Below, in pieces: positions 22,548 through 34,500 of a stretch of DNA of 64,000 nucleotides. The stretch comes from Neospora caninum Liverpool (Eukaryota > Apicomplexa > Conoidasida > Eucoccidiorida > Sarcocystidae): positions 3,726,769 to 3,790,768 of the forward strand of contig NC_018398.1 of the NCBI RefSeq assembly GCF_000208865.1, read 5' to 3'. The first letter of the stretch is position 1. Each line of letters begins with the position of its first letter. The notes beneath the pieces were generated by a model. It was not told the origin of the DNA and ran no database searches. It saw only the letters and a program-made list of their open reading frames with translations. A program made the translations under genes and the position numbers.

Positions 22548-25402
22548 AGAGCTTGGAACCCGAATTCGACGCCGAGAGAGGACAGGGAAGGAGAACGCAG
22601 GGGTGAGAAGCGAGGAACCGAGCGATCGAGAGAAGACGGAGGCCGGTTCGCGTGGAAGGTCTGGGGTGTATACAAGGGAAGATGTGGAAACAGAAACCAA
22701 GCAATGCCGGTCCTCTTTCGTTTTGTCCCCTCCTTTTTCTTGAAAGCTATGTGGCATGGAGGTGACACAGCCGCGGACTTGAGACGACAGGACGGGGTGG
22801 AGTGGAAGAACTGAAACGAGAAGCAGCGCATGCTGCATATTCACGAGTTCGATGGAGCGTTTGATGTGCGTGAGGAAGGCGAAGGCGGAAACGGTGGACG
22901 GTGTGCAGTGGAGTCAGACGAGCGGAGTGGCGGAGGCAATGTGCCTCCGCGATTTGCGCGAGGTGATACGAAGAGGTACCATGTGGCGAAACGCGGAAGA
23001 GGGAAGAGGCCGACACCCAAAGAGAACTGAAAGAGAGACGAAGGCCAAGGCGGCCTTTCCTCCCCGTGGCGTGTGTATATGGAGAGGTCGCTGTCTCTTT
23101 GGGCTTGTGACCGCACAAATTTTTTGATTGAGCTCGCATTTATCAAATGTAGTTTTACCCTGAGTGACACCAGTGAAAGCGAGGGGCGAGGGAGAGTGAG
23201 AGCGCGGGGAAAGGAGGGACACGCCGCTATGTGTGCGCACCCTGCTGCTTCTCTCCACGGCAACGGTCCCCTTGCCCGAAACATACGTCTACGTGTATAC
23301 ATGTGGCCAAAATGTGGTGTATGTACAGCAGCACACGTGTATGATGTATGCGAAGATTTGTGTGGCGTGATATGCGCGTTCTCTCGCCGGGGCCACACAT
23401 CGCAAGCTCTTTCGGCCAGCGCACAGCCTACACTGCTTCGCTCTCGACGTGCCGCAGAGGAGAGCGTCTCTGTGCCGATGTGCATAGACTTACAGATGCA
23501 TGTACCCCTGTTTATATACTGTGTGTGTAGGCCGTGCAGCTTCGCTTTTACCCGTGTAAAACATGTATTTAAGATATGGATTCGCGTATGCATTTGTTTC
23601 GCCCGCGGTATTCCTGAAGTCTGTCGTTCACGTGAACGGTGGGTATCGCCCCATCCTTCGATGCGGTGTAGCTGCGTATCCTCCATTGGCGTCTGCCTGA
23701 ACAGCGAGCGGGGGGACAGGAAGGCGAGCAGCGACAGGCGGCAGAAGAAAAACCAAATCAAAGGCCGAAACAAACTTGCGGGAGGACCCCTGAGGAAGCG
23801 AAGAAAACTCCGGCCGGAAGAGACATGAGGGGGAAACCAATGCCGTTCGGACAGTGCAGTTCAGTCGGGGCGGGCTCTGCCGTTCTGGTTGATTCGTGGA
23901 AAGACACGGATAGATACGGAGCGTCTCTCTCGCATGCCTTGCCTTAGCCTTGGCCGACAAGAGCCAAGAAGGAGGTAATGGCAACGAAAAAGGAGGAGAG
24001 GGGGAAAGGAGACCGTGTTGTTTTTGAACAGAATTCATGAACGGACGGCCGGAGGAGGGGGTTCTCCACACGCGTTACCATTTCTTAGATGGGTCCAAAA
24101 AAGACGGAATGCCTTGCGTGAAAACAATGCCGAAGGACATCATATGTGGAGGGCTCCGCTGTAGAAAAGGGTGCGTCGTACAGGGGCTGCCGAGACGGAT
24201 GAGAAGCGGGGTCACTAGTGTGAGTCGTGGTTAAAGCCTCAATGTGCTGATTGTGTCTCTCTTGGTGGACTGTAATACGGCAGACTCCTGTGTTTTTTCA
24301 CCCTGTACCTGTGATCGTCTAGACGTTTGTATTTCTTTCTCCCGTCGGGGAGGGAGCGAGTGTGATTCGTGGTGTGAACTATGTCCCGGCTCAAAGTCAT
24401 GACAGTGATCCCGTCGCGGACCGCCCCGACTTTTCTACCTCACCGAAACGGGCATTCCCACGATTCTCTTTTCCTCCTCCACCGCAGCGAAATCTCCAGT
24501 GTCTTTCAACGCGTAGTCTCCCTCCACAATCCGGGGTTGCAGCCAGATTTACGGTGGTGTCTGTTTCTTGCATCACACGTTAGGCCTCGTCGGTCGCCAG
24601 CACTCTTCCAAGAGGGGGGCTCTATCCAGGGAAGACGGAAGAAGACGAAGGGAGAGGCACGTCGTAGTCGAGTGAACAGGGATGAAACTTGCTTACGTAT
24701 CCGGTGCTCTTGGCTCACAGAGAAAACACAATGGTGACCCGGTTCACTGCTCCCATCTGTGTCCGGGCGACACCGCAAGACGATACCCTTTTTCCTCTTT
24801 GCACGACTTTGCAAATAACGGAACGGGTCGTCTTCGCAACTGAATGCGCCTAACAGTCGTGCATCAACGGCGGGACAGCAGTGAAAGACGCTCTCGATGG
24901 TTAAAGACTGTTCTGAACTACCGACACCGGGGCCGTGACTAGTTCGAAGCAGCGGATCAGCGGGGGTAGCGGTAGGGAAACCGGCTTTTGAGCCGCCGGG
25001 AGCTAGCAGAAGAAACAGCATTTACGGAATCGAGTCGTGGTCCTGAGAATGCACTTCTCGACCAGGAAAGGTCGACTAAGAAGCAACCTTCATAGAGAAC
25101 ACGAAGAGAAAAGATAACACACAAGAGTGCAAAAGAATGAACTGGGCACAAGATGTGAAACACTCCTGGAAATCGAAACAACCGAGAAACAAAAGCCATT
25201 GCACGCTTTCGTGGAAATCCGTCTGGCCAGTGCTGGCGCCCGCGTTACGTGCAAGGGGTAGCAAGATCCCAGGTAACACGACGACGCTTCTTCTGTGGCA
25301 CCGCAAAAGCGTTTCTCCGCGCATTTTACAATCGGCCGACTTGACAAACAGCCCGTACATATCCCTCGCTCAAACAGCAACAGCGTGTCCGTGACGTGAC
25401 GT
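22548..25402. other. 2.9 kb without a supported gene
   Basis: The stretch holds the 3' flank of the Nudix-OB gene and, at its right, the 3' flank of the minus-strand secreted protein. From about 23.9 kb the base composition becomes less GC-rich and codon-like structure fades. A one-mismatch palindrome (GGTGTATGTACAGC) is at 23316-23329. An ATG frame at 25021-24506 on the minus strand is judged to be untranslated sequence. Confidence 0.5.
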
Positions 25403-26422
25403 TCAAGTGTTACCGCTAGAGGCAGCCATTCCGTCGTCTGTGTGGCTACTCCCCCGGCCTCCACGACCTCTAAATATCTGTTTTCTTCGAGCCGGCCCGT
25501 CCTTCGGCGGTGCAACTCCCGTCTTGTTTCTTCTTTCTACAGCTTCATGCAAACTCGTCGGCGCAGCTGCTTCGCCGTTTACAACGGCGACATGCTCATC
25601 AGCGTACTGGGCCGGAACTATCGTCATGGGGTCGCCTCGTAGCGTAGGAGTCACCTCTGCATGAGCAACGGTAGTATTCGCAGATGCCCCATGACCGGAA
25701 CTGTTGCCGGTTTTGGCCGATTCGTGGCTAGACGACAAGAGCGAAGACGAGGAGCCCGACCTTGATATATGCGGAACGTAGGTGCCTGGTCCATCCGTCG
25801 GTTTGCGACGTAATGGCATTTTTGGTTTCTTGCTCGATAAGGTCTGGTCCTCGTGAGTGCTCTGCACTTGGATGAGTGGGATGGGAAAAAGCGCAGGAGA
25901 CCCCCCCTCCTCAGGTTCCTCTCCTCTACGGAAAAAACTTGGCTGTACGCCTCTCTTCTGCCAATGCATCCACTGCCGCATGGCTGAGGGGGGTAGACTG
26001 GCTAAAAAATCGGCTTTCGCTCGAGAAATCAATAGGGCGAAGTCATCTGTTCCTGGCGGGTCCATTGTGGAGTCGGGCGATTTTGAGAGAGGGGCGCCTC
26101 CTATGGCTACGGGAGGCGTAGACTCAAGGAAAGGGTCTCGTGTCCATGTTTTTGAAGGGTGATGGAGGGGAGATGTAGTAGCGATGGGCAAAGTGAACTC
26201 TGCAGCCTGTGCAGAGGAGCTTCCCGCAGCTTCTGTCTGGGGATTAAACAATTCTAGGGATTTTAGTCCGGGCACAATGATCTCGTCTGCTGAGGCGATG
26301 GTTGCATCGGACTCCTGCCCTCGGGGGATCCCGTTCACGAACAATGCCGCCTCGTGGAACAAGGGACCCATCGTGAATATGTTTATATAGAGCAGGGAGG
26401 GAATTACGTTTCTGAAGTCCAT
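25403..26422 (-). CDS. Single-exon secreted protein, dense-granule-like, no known domain
   Basis: An ATG at 26422-26420 opens 339 codons ending in a stop at 25403. The N-terminus has a hydrophobic stretch (VIPSLLYINIFTMGPLFHEA, residues 6-25, continuing ALFVNG), a plausible signal peptide with cleavage near residue 31. The rest is Ser/Pro/Thr-rich and mostly disordered. There is no transmembrane helix, a basic patch KKPKMPLRRKP near 200, and a RGRGGRG near the C-terminus. Single-exon, lineage-specific, signal-bearing and disordered are typical features of dense-granule (GRA) proteins of this group, including effectors exported to the host cell. That assignment is inference, not homology. No RRLxE processing motif was found. 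Base composition is less GC-rich than neighbouring genes. The frame could be extended by an upstream exon, but none is needed. Confidence 0.6.
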   Translation of the reverse strand: MDFRNVIPSLLYINIFTMGPLFHEAALFVNGIPRGQESDATIASADEIIVPGLKSLELFNPQTEAAGSSSAQAAEFTLPIATTSPLHHPSKTWTRDPFLESTPPVAIGGAPLSKSPDSTMDPPGTDDFALLISRAKADFLASLPPSAMRQWMHWQKRGVQPSFFRRGEEPEEGGSPALFPIPLIQVQSTHEDQTLSSKKPKMPLRRKPTDGPGTYVPHISRSGSSSSLLSSSHESAKTGNSSGHGASANTTVAHAEVTPTLRGDPMTIVPAQYADEHVAVVNGEAAAPTSLHEAVERRNKTGVAPPKDGPARRKQIFRGRGGRGSSHTDDGMAASSGNT

Positions 26423-27726
26423 GGTAGGAAAAGGTGAACCAACACAGTTCTAGACTAGGTGGCAACCGGGTGCGTTGTGGTAGTCTTCTGAGAAGTAAGC
26501 ACGATCCGGGTCGGCTGCCACGCTTTGAATTTTTACCCTCGATACAGTCCGTCGCCCCTTTTGTGACGAGAAATATGGTTAGAAGACCACTCTCTCGCAT
26601 GTGCAATCAACAGATTCATTCATGTAGTGTTCTACGGAAATGCGAACAAGGTGGCCAAAGGGCAAGTGAATCGTGGAGGCCCTGCCTCGACACAGACCTC
26701 CAAAATCGGGATCTATAGCTTTCGTTGTCGCGACGTAGCTGCAACACATACAGCCTCCTTAGTAGCTTGTTTCTATTCGTCAAGGACGGATGCCAGGCAA
26801 CTTCAACACCATTGTTCTGTCTGACCGCCCGCTGCGGCGAACGACTGGCAGCTAGCTGTGCTTGCATTTTGGGCGTGCTCGCTGTGCCTCCGCCCACCTC
26901 CCCCCATTAGTCTTCGCTTTTCAGTATACGCTTATTAGACGACGCACAACGCGAGTCCGGGTGGACTGCCACTTTGACCCAACATCGTCTTTACTCTCTG
27001 TAGAAGCCCGCAGTTCTCCGGTGGTCGACCGCTCAAACGAGGAAATACCACCTGACCAAATGCGGGGCGGGTCATCCTGGAAAGTCTGCTCCCCGATTGG
27101 GCAATCTGATCTGACGCACCGGAACGATCCTTGCCTTCAGTAGGGAGTGTCTTAGACCAACACGAATCCGATATTCTGTTTACGAGTAGCGATTCGCGCT
27201 CAAACGCAACGCGCAGCCGGTACTTTTCTCTTTTGCTGAAAGCTGGACCGGCACCCAGCTTCGTGAAGGCCGTTCCACTGCGCGACATCGTCGAAGAACC
27301 GTGTTAATTACTTAAGCTTAGTTTCGGATCACTGTATCGGTCTTTTCTGGCAAGCATGTTGAGACACGAAAAGCTCCACCCTGACATTCTCGCGCGGCTA
27401 GTGCTGCGAAAAGCATGAATTTGTTTGCAGAACAGGGCGTATAACGGCGGGTACTTGGGGCGCTCCCCGTCCTACAGGCACCAGCTGGTCCCGCGGATGT
27501 CTGTGGCGATAACCAGTGGTTTTCCATGAGTTGGCCACGGCCCCGGGGGAACTGTCTGAGCCAGAATACGTGCGTGCTCGCTCAATGGCTATACTCGCTA
27601 CATGAAAAATCTTCGTGCTCGTAAGCTAGCATTCCTCCTGGAACGTCACGACTAGTTGACGAGCATGACAGGTCTAACTGATTCAAGACCGAGGCTCAAG
27701 ATGAGCAGTCAGTGCTATCACTTAAT

Positions 27727-29618
27727 TCACTCTTCGCCAGCACCTGTGTTGTGCGAGAAAGAAAACCGTTTGGTCTTTTTCTGAATCTGCTGCCTCTTTT
27801 CCGATTTGCTTACAACCATGAACCCGTTCTGGTTGTTCGACTTGCTGGGATGCTGCAAGGTAAGCTCCCGAGACACGATGTAGAGTCGGTGCCATTGATC
27901 CAGCATGAGCGACAACATGGCTGCGGTCAGAAGGATTGAAAAATTAGATCCGAAAGAGGCCACGTGGCTTGCGACCTTTGTTTTGCTCTCCTGTTTTTCA
28001 GGATCCTCCAATTTCGGAAGCACAGCCGAATTGGTGGGAGGACTTGCATCCACCGGCGAAGGTGAGCTGAGGAACAGCCCGCGTAATCTCAATGCCACGT
28101 GTGTACATTTCGAATACGCTCCGACACCACGATCGAGACTTCGTGATTCTCTCCTTTTGTCGGATTTCCGGCCACCCGTCACCTCTTTCAGATGTGGCGG
28201 TGCCGCGTCCGATAGCGAGTAGTGCGACGATAAGACGGGCGAAATTGCATCAGTGTCTTTGTGTCTGGTTGACTGCTCGCGACTCGACAACGGAACGAAT
28301 TGCCTATAAAACCTGTTGTGCTGTTCATTTCTCACAGGCGGATGGTGGCCGTGCTCCTCCACAGGCACGGCAGCCTAAGCGCTGCGCTGGCTGCTGCTGA
28401 GAGCCCCCCGCAAAAGAAAGGACACAAAAGAATCTGTGTTCGTTTCTGGGGGATCTGCAGCGAGTCCGGCTTATCCATTTCCAGGAGAAACAAGAGGGTC
28501 TTCTTGCCTTCGAGCGTGTCCCAAGTCGTGTGGACAAGCCGAGCGAATTCAGAGCCTGTGTCAGTTCTTTCATTTTTTTCCCCTTAGTGTCTGTTGTTGG
28601 AGTGGTGTTGTGTCGAATGCATTCGTGGATGTCGTGTGAAACGATGGTAATCTCTGGACTGTTTGCTGGAGAAAAGGACAAGCGTTCTTCAACAGAACGA
28701 ACAACTGGAGTTCACCAATTTGTCTCAATCTAATAAAATTTCTTCTTGTCTCCCCTGGAACACCAAGCAAGACGAACTCAGAAAGACTCTCCCGTAAATG
28801 CGGACGATTCTTCCGTTTGTTGCTACAATTGGCCGAAGTCGGAAAAGAAACGCCAAGTGCATAGCGAGAAGCTGGAGCCGAAGATACGACTAGCTATGAC
28901 ATCGTACACTCAATGCTAAAGGAAAGAATCCCCATTTCTCTAGTGCATGTTAAGAAATTTTGCGGGCGCACAATAGCCGCTGGTTTTCCCGATAGAAGCA
29001 CCTACGTCTACATGCTACGAAGCGAAATGAAGTGCGGGCAGCAGCGGCAGAGTTCCCACCGCCATCTCTGGAGGCATCTGTAAATTCCAGTGGCTACAAG
29101 AAAGATGCTTCCGACGACAGTGATGATCTTAAGAACGGGCAACAGTGATGGGAGTGCCGCTCAAGTACGCATGCACACATATTTATATGTTACACTGTAT
29201 GTGTGAATGAACCCCTGTATGTAGATAACATGCCGTACATATTTATGTGAGTTGAGGGGGAAAGAGGAGAATCCGACAGAGGGTTTGGGGTTTGCTTGCG
29301 TGCGTCAAACCTTTATGTCAAACGTTATGTCCCTTTCCGAGACAAACCACACCTGTAAACTAACAAGGGGATCTGTCCAAAAACAGATGCTGACGCGAAA
29401 CCTGTTCCACAACTGAGGCCCTCTCCCTGCCCTTGCACCCCTTGTAGCTGTTGAACAGAGACACAACTTTGAACGGGGACGACAGCGACAGGAAGGCAAA
29501 ACAGCAAGACATGGATACACCAGGGAAAAACCATTACGGACACGAGAGCGAAGAATCGGAAGGTGGAATAGCCATTCACGGGAACAGCGGGGTGAGCGTG
29601 ACGCGAATTTCGCTTCAT
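27727..29618 (-). CDS. Alternative candidate: two-exon signal-peptide plus transmembrane protein
   Basis: Exon 1 29618-29353 starts at an ATG. After about 20 residues it has FRFFALVSVMVFPWCIHVLL followed by FCLPVAVVPVQS, a strong signal-anchor. It ends at a GTGTGG donor, phase 2. Exon 2 28066-27727 follows acceptor TGTTCCTCAG in matching phase. It carries FSILLTAAMLSLMLDQWHRL, likely a transmembrane helix, and a Lys-rich tail to the stop. The product would be 201 residues. Signal, short spacer, helix and basic tail is a layout seen in dense-granule membrane proteins. The donor is weak and the intron is 1.3 kb. A plus-strand model overlaps it, and at most one is likely to be right. Confidence 0.28.
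27905..29147 (+). CDS. Alternative candidate: three-exon secretory membrane protein
   Basis: Exon 1 27905-28061 begins MSDNMAAV. It has a hydrophobic core ATWLATFVLLSCFSGSS (residues 19-35) and ends at a strong donor GAAG|GTGAGC, phase 1. A second exon from 28402 is open in phase and contains SSFIFFPLVSVVGVVLC, a likely helix. It can leave at GAAACGATG|GTAATC (exon end 28647, phase 0). The third exon opens after TTTTCCCGATAG at 28999 in phase 0 and ends DASDDSDDLKNGQQ-stop at 29147. All phases agree. The acceptor of exon 2 is poor, just after an in-frame stop, so this is a hypothesis. It competes with the minus-strand model over the same DNA. Confidence 0.3.
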
Positions 29619-31131
29619 GTACCGACAACCACGTTGAGATGTGTACCCACTTGGGAACTTCCCTTTAGGTGTTCTTGCACCTTGGAGTTCATTTTGCGCG
29701 ACACACGCGTCGGCTTTTCAGTCTCGCCGTCCGGGTATCCGTCTCGCCTCGCTCTTGTGTACAGCATTTCTCTATCACGATAGAACGATGTGAGTCGTGT
29801 GCGCCGTTTCGCTCAATAGGCACGAGCAGAGAACCGACAGAAGAAATTCGGGTTCCACGAAAGGCGAGTAGAACGAACTCTTTCCTCCAGCCAATGCACG
29901 CGACAGACGGCGTCTCGCCTGTTAACATCTAGAAAACACTCGCGTCACAGAAAAGGGGTAACTAGTCGCAGGACTGCGTTCCGTACTGCGGATGATTCAC
30001 TTCACCCTGCCTCCTTCATGTCCCCCCAGCCACTCGCTACCTTTCCCTCATTTCTCTCTGTTGTCTCCATGGTTTGGCGTTCCCATCTGGCTCTCGTTTT
30101 GCCGACTGCTTGCCGTCTTCCCACGTCCTGTTCCCTGCTTCTGTCTTTCGTTTCTTTGCTTGTTTCACATTCGCCGGCTTCATTCTCGTCACGCGAGCGC
30201 TTTAATGTCCCTCCTTCCACGCCTGCTGATTCTACCCGGTCAGCCGCCCCCTTCCTTCTCGTTCTTTCTCCAGCGCGCAACCTCAGCTTCCACCGTCTTG
30301 TGCCTGTGAGATCTCTCGACCGATTGACGCCCAACCCTCGCACAATTCGTCACCAACCGCCGATGACCCTCTACGACATTGGAGACGTCGAACATGTGAT
30401 CTGCTACGAAGTACCTATACAGATGTTTATATCCATATGAAAGCTGTCGCATGTCCTTGGCGTTCCCGGAACAGCTGACGGATATCTGCATGCATGCATC
30501 TACCTACAAACGCATGCAATACCAGATTCTCTTGTTTTTGCACGAGACGCGTCCAATCACTGGAAACGACGCGTCTCTCGTCTAAGCGAGTTGGCGCGGC
30601 CTTCTGTAGCGCGTGCCTCAACGCCTCTCGACGGAGCGTTGCGAAGAATCTGTGCATCTATCCGCACGCGCTTGCGTGACGTCGCACGCCTACTCATGAC
30701 CACAGAACTTCGCCTGTCTCTCGACATATCTCTTAACGCGCATCCTTTGTACACAGACAATATCTACCTACAATGCGATAATAACAATGCATGGCGTAGC
30801 CCTGACCAAGCAAAGAGTGGTTCCACGAGATCTCCGCGCGTCCGCCCATGCAAATAGATACATAAATAGATATTTATATATGGACAGATATATATACATA
30901 TTTGTATCCATATATATGCATAGATGTGGGAGTTAACGTGCGTACAGTGTCTTTAATACGCACACCAGGAGGAATGGTGACCTCACACCATGGGGCCTGG
31001 CGGAGGCGGTGTGCCCTCATCCTGGAAGGGTATAACAGCTGAAAACAACAAACAGAAACAAACGTAAATATCTGCATATTTGTATTTGTATTCGGCGGCT
31101 ATTACATGTATGTGTGTATGCACCTCTCTGT
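29619..31131. other. 3' flank of the phospholipase gene; no supported gene
   Basis: Frames are short and discordant. A CT-rich stretch lies at about 30010-30300. From 30840 to 30930 the sequence is AT-rich simple repeat. The 3' untranslated region of the phospholipase gene should start at 31131 and run leftward. Confidence 0.55.
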
Positions 31132-31559
31132 CTATCTCTCGATGTACGCGTGACCTTTTTGATTGGTATTTCTGTATACATGTACGGAGAGATTTTTCCT
31201 ACGGTTCCAGGTATTGGTTGCATCATCCCGTTCGAGCGGAACGACCCGGCAATAGACCAGAAGACCAGTCCAGCGAAGTCGACAAAATTTGCGGTCAAAT
31301 AAAGGCACCCAGCGGACTCTGCAAAAACAGCACAGGGACATGAAAGCCACAACGGTTACACTCGTCTTAAAACTCTGCCCCGTCCACTGGAAAAACGCTA
31401 TTCTTTCTCTGTAGTCGGCATCCCTTTCTGCAGAGCGCTCCCTTCACAGCACAACCCGCGGCCGCGACAGTTTCAGACATGAATACCCCTACACACGATA
31501 ATACATACATACATACGTACATACATACATACATACATACATACATTAATTATATATAC

Positions 31560-31596
<37 letters not shown>

Positions 31597-34500
31597 CGTA
31601 AGGTACAAAGTCATTATATAGTGCATCTTGTGCACGTATTTATAGAGATACGTCTGGAATATATATACACACGTGTACGATTAGATATGTTTAAACGTAG
31701 ATGAGTGCGAGATGGACTGGGCTGGTTGTTTGCTCGCTTTACCATGCTCCGAGGGAGTTGTTTCTGTGTCTCAACCTACCCTTGGCGAATGGCGTCGAGG
31801 GGAAAGCATGCAGCAGCGAGGAATTCGCTCCTGACAGAGTCCGCAGTTTGCACTTTGAACATGAGGAGAGCGACGGACGGGGCGCGAACGAGAAACTCGA
31901 AAGTCGCTTCCGGAGATGACCACCTGCAAACAGCCGACGCACTAAGAGACGCCATCGACACCGCAAGCGCCAGTGTCCCTTCTGACGCCGCGCTACGGGC
32001 AGAACCCATTACAGCACAGAACACAATCCCCATCTACGAAGATGTCCGAAAGGCCGAAACTGCATGCGCGGCGCGGCGAAGTCTCCGCGGCCTCTTGGCT
32101 CAATCTCTCACGGTCCGGGAGAGCAAAAGAGATGTTCCAGAGGGAAACAGTGGAGATCTGTCCAGAGGAAAGAGGTCCTCAATGATGCAGAGAGAGACGA
32201 GATACTTGGCGGGAAAGGAGAAAGAAAAGGTGTGAAACACAGACGAGAGTGACAAAGAGAAAGACACAAAAGACAGGAGAGAGGGGGAAACCATGCGGCA
32301 GGGACGTACCGAGGATTGAATCCGTTATTCATCACCGTAGGCGTGCGGAAAGCCTTTGTGTCCTCTGAAAGGAACAAAGGGAACAAGGGCCATCCCAGTG
32401 AAGTCCAACGAGAGCGGAGAGGACTATGTCGCGAGGGAAAGCTGCCTTTCCCGGTTCTCGGCCGCGCGCTACACAGGACGAAAACTCTGTCTCACCGACC
32501 GACAAAATGCAGCGTGCAGACTGCACCGCTTTCTCGTGACGTGCATGCGAATGCTCATGTGAACGGAACGGACACCGTGCGCCCAAGTCATCTCCACATC
32601 TAAATGGATTTTTTACAGACATTTCTACATTTCCTCCTACATGCATCTACATACACAGATAATTAATCATATATATATATACATCTACGAGATGCACAGA
32701 GATATCTATCTCTATGCATTGGTTTTGCCACGTTCCGATACGCGTGGCTGCACGAGTGATCCTGTGTAATGTTTAAGAGCGCGTTACCTTTCACACCGTG
32801 GACGGAGACGGAGACGAAGGGGCAAGAGAGATCTGTGTTCTTGCGCGTTTTGATTTTGTTGATCGTCGACGGGCCTTTCCAGGCTTCCGCCACAGGTCGC
32901 GGGAGTTGATGAGCTGACAGAATCTGCACGCACAAAAAAACAGCAACGCTAACTGCTTGCATGCAGGACCAACACTGCCACGAAGACGCACACACACCGA
33001 TATAGAGACAAAGATCGCCTGCGGCCCCACGACTGTTTCGCCAGAGAGCAGACTTGAGGAGGAATTCGACACCGCGGGGGAGCATTCGTCCTCACGCCGA
33101 GGGCAGCGTAGAAAACGAACTCTGTTTCACCCCTACACACATATATATATATATATATATGCCTGTATTCCTCAGACGGATGCCGAGAGGAACAGACCGA
33201 TTCGGATGAAAAGACGAATCCACATCCCGTATCTGATTTCTGCCTCGCGATCGTTTTGATGGAGAATGCGACGGAGACGCGTGTCCCTCTTCTCACTCGA
33301 CCACTACACATGTAGCAGCTACACACGCACATGCCTTTATATGTACACACGCGCATTTCCACATGTATATCTACATTTATATATATATATATATATGTTT
33401 ATTTATGGTTGTTGACGTGTATATTTGGATTTGCGCACGCATAGATGGGGAGAACTGTTGCGTGGCAGCGCAGAGTGACGGTAGCAGCGAGGGTGAAAGA
33501 GCCGGCAGGCTCGTGTCGGCCGTTTCGTTACCTTGAGGGTGAAGTGCACGGGCGTCTCTGGACCTGAAGAATGTTCCGCGAAGGCAGGGACGAAGGGGTG
33601 TCGCGGGTTCCGCATCATCGCCGGCTTCAGCACATAACCCCCCGCAGACCCGCCGTTGTCGAGGAATCTGAGAAGAGCGAACGCGGGAAGAACCAAAAGA
33701 GAGGGGATCATTCTCACGCCCCAGCGAGACGACGCGACAGAGAGGAAGAGAGATGGAGAGAGGAAGAGAGATGGAGAGAGGAAGAGAGATGGAGAGGAGA
33801 GCAGAGATGAAGAGAGGAAGAGAGATAGAGAGAGGAAGAGAGATAGTGAGAGGAAGATAGATAGAGGAGGTGATAAAAGATGAAGACGATGTTTTTTGGC
33901 GGGTTCCGAAGGTGTCGAGAGTCGGGAGACGTGCGGTGGAAACCTCGGAAAAAACGAATGTGTTTCTGCTCTGCGACTTCTGCTTTCTGAGGCTTCTCTT
34001 CCTGCGCGTGCGTCTCTGCCTTGTGTCCCCTGTTCCTTTTTTCTGACCTCCCCTCGTTGAGGATCGTCGCACTGCCGAGAGACTGAAGATTCAGAGCCAC
34101 GACTTGCGCTCCAAACAGCCACGGAATCACCGGGTTGAAATTGCTGCTTGATAGCCGCGTGCCTGAGAAGGAAACTCAGCGTCGAAATCCAGTTTTCCCG
34201 AGTGGACGAGGAGAAAAGAAAAGTGCGCGCGGCCAGAGATGCGGCAAAGCAACATGGATGCGTCCCACGAGAGGCGGCAGAAGACAAAAGGCGAGAAGCA
34301 AAGAGATAGGAAAAAAGAAAGGAAATGAAAACAGCAGAGACGAGGAGAAAAGCACAGAGGGAAGAGAAGAACACAGAGAAGAGAACTGAGCAGAACAGAG
34401 AGAAGAAAAGAAAGAAGAGAAGAAAGGAAAGAAGAAAAGAAAAAAGAACGGAGAGCTCACCAGCGGGGTAGACGCGCGTGAGGTATTTTTGGTTGAACCT

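Noticed and set aside
24506..25021. 171-codon ATG frame on the minus strand
   Set aside because: It lies in the 3' flank of the secreted-protein gene and has no signal peptide, domain or compositional support.
27727..28368. 213-codon minus-strand frame as a single-exon gene
   Set aside because: It opens with GTG and has no ATG before the hydrophobic helix; only its 3' part is kept as a possible second exon.
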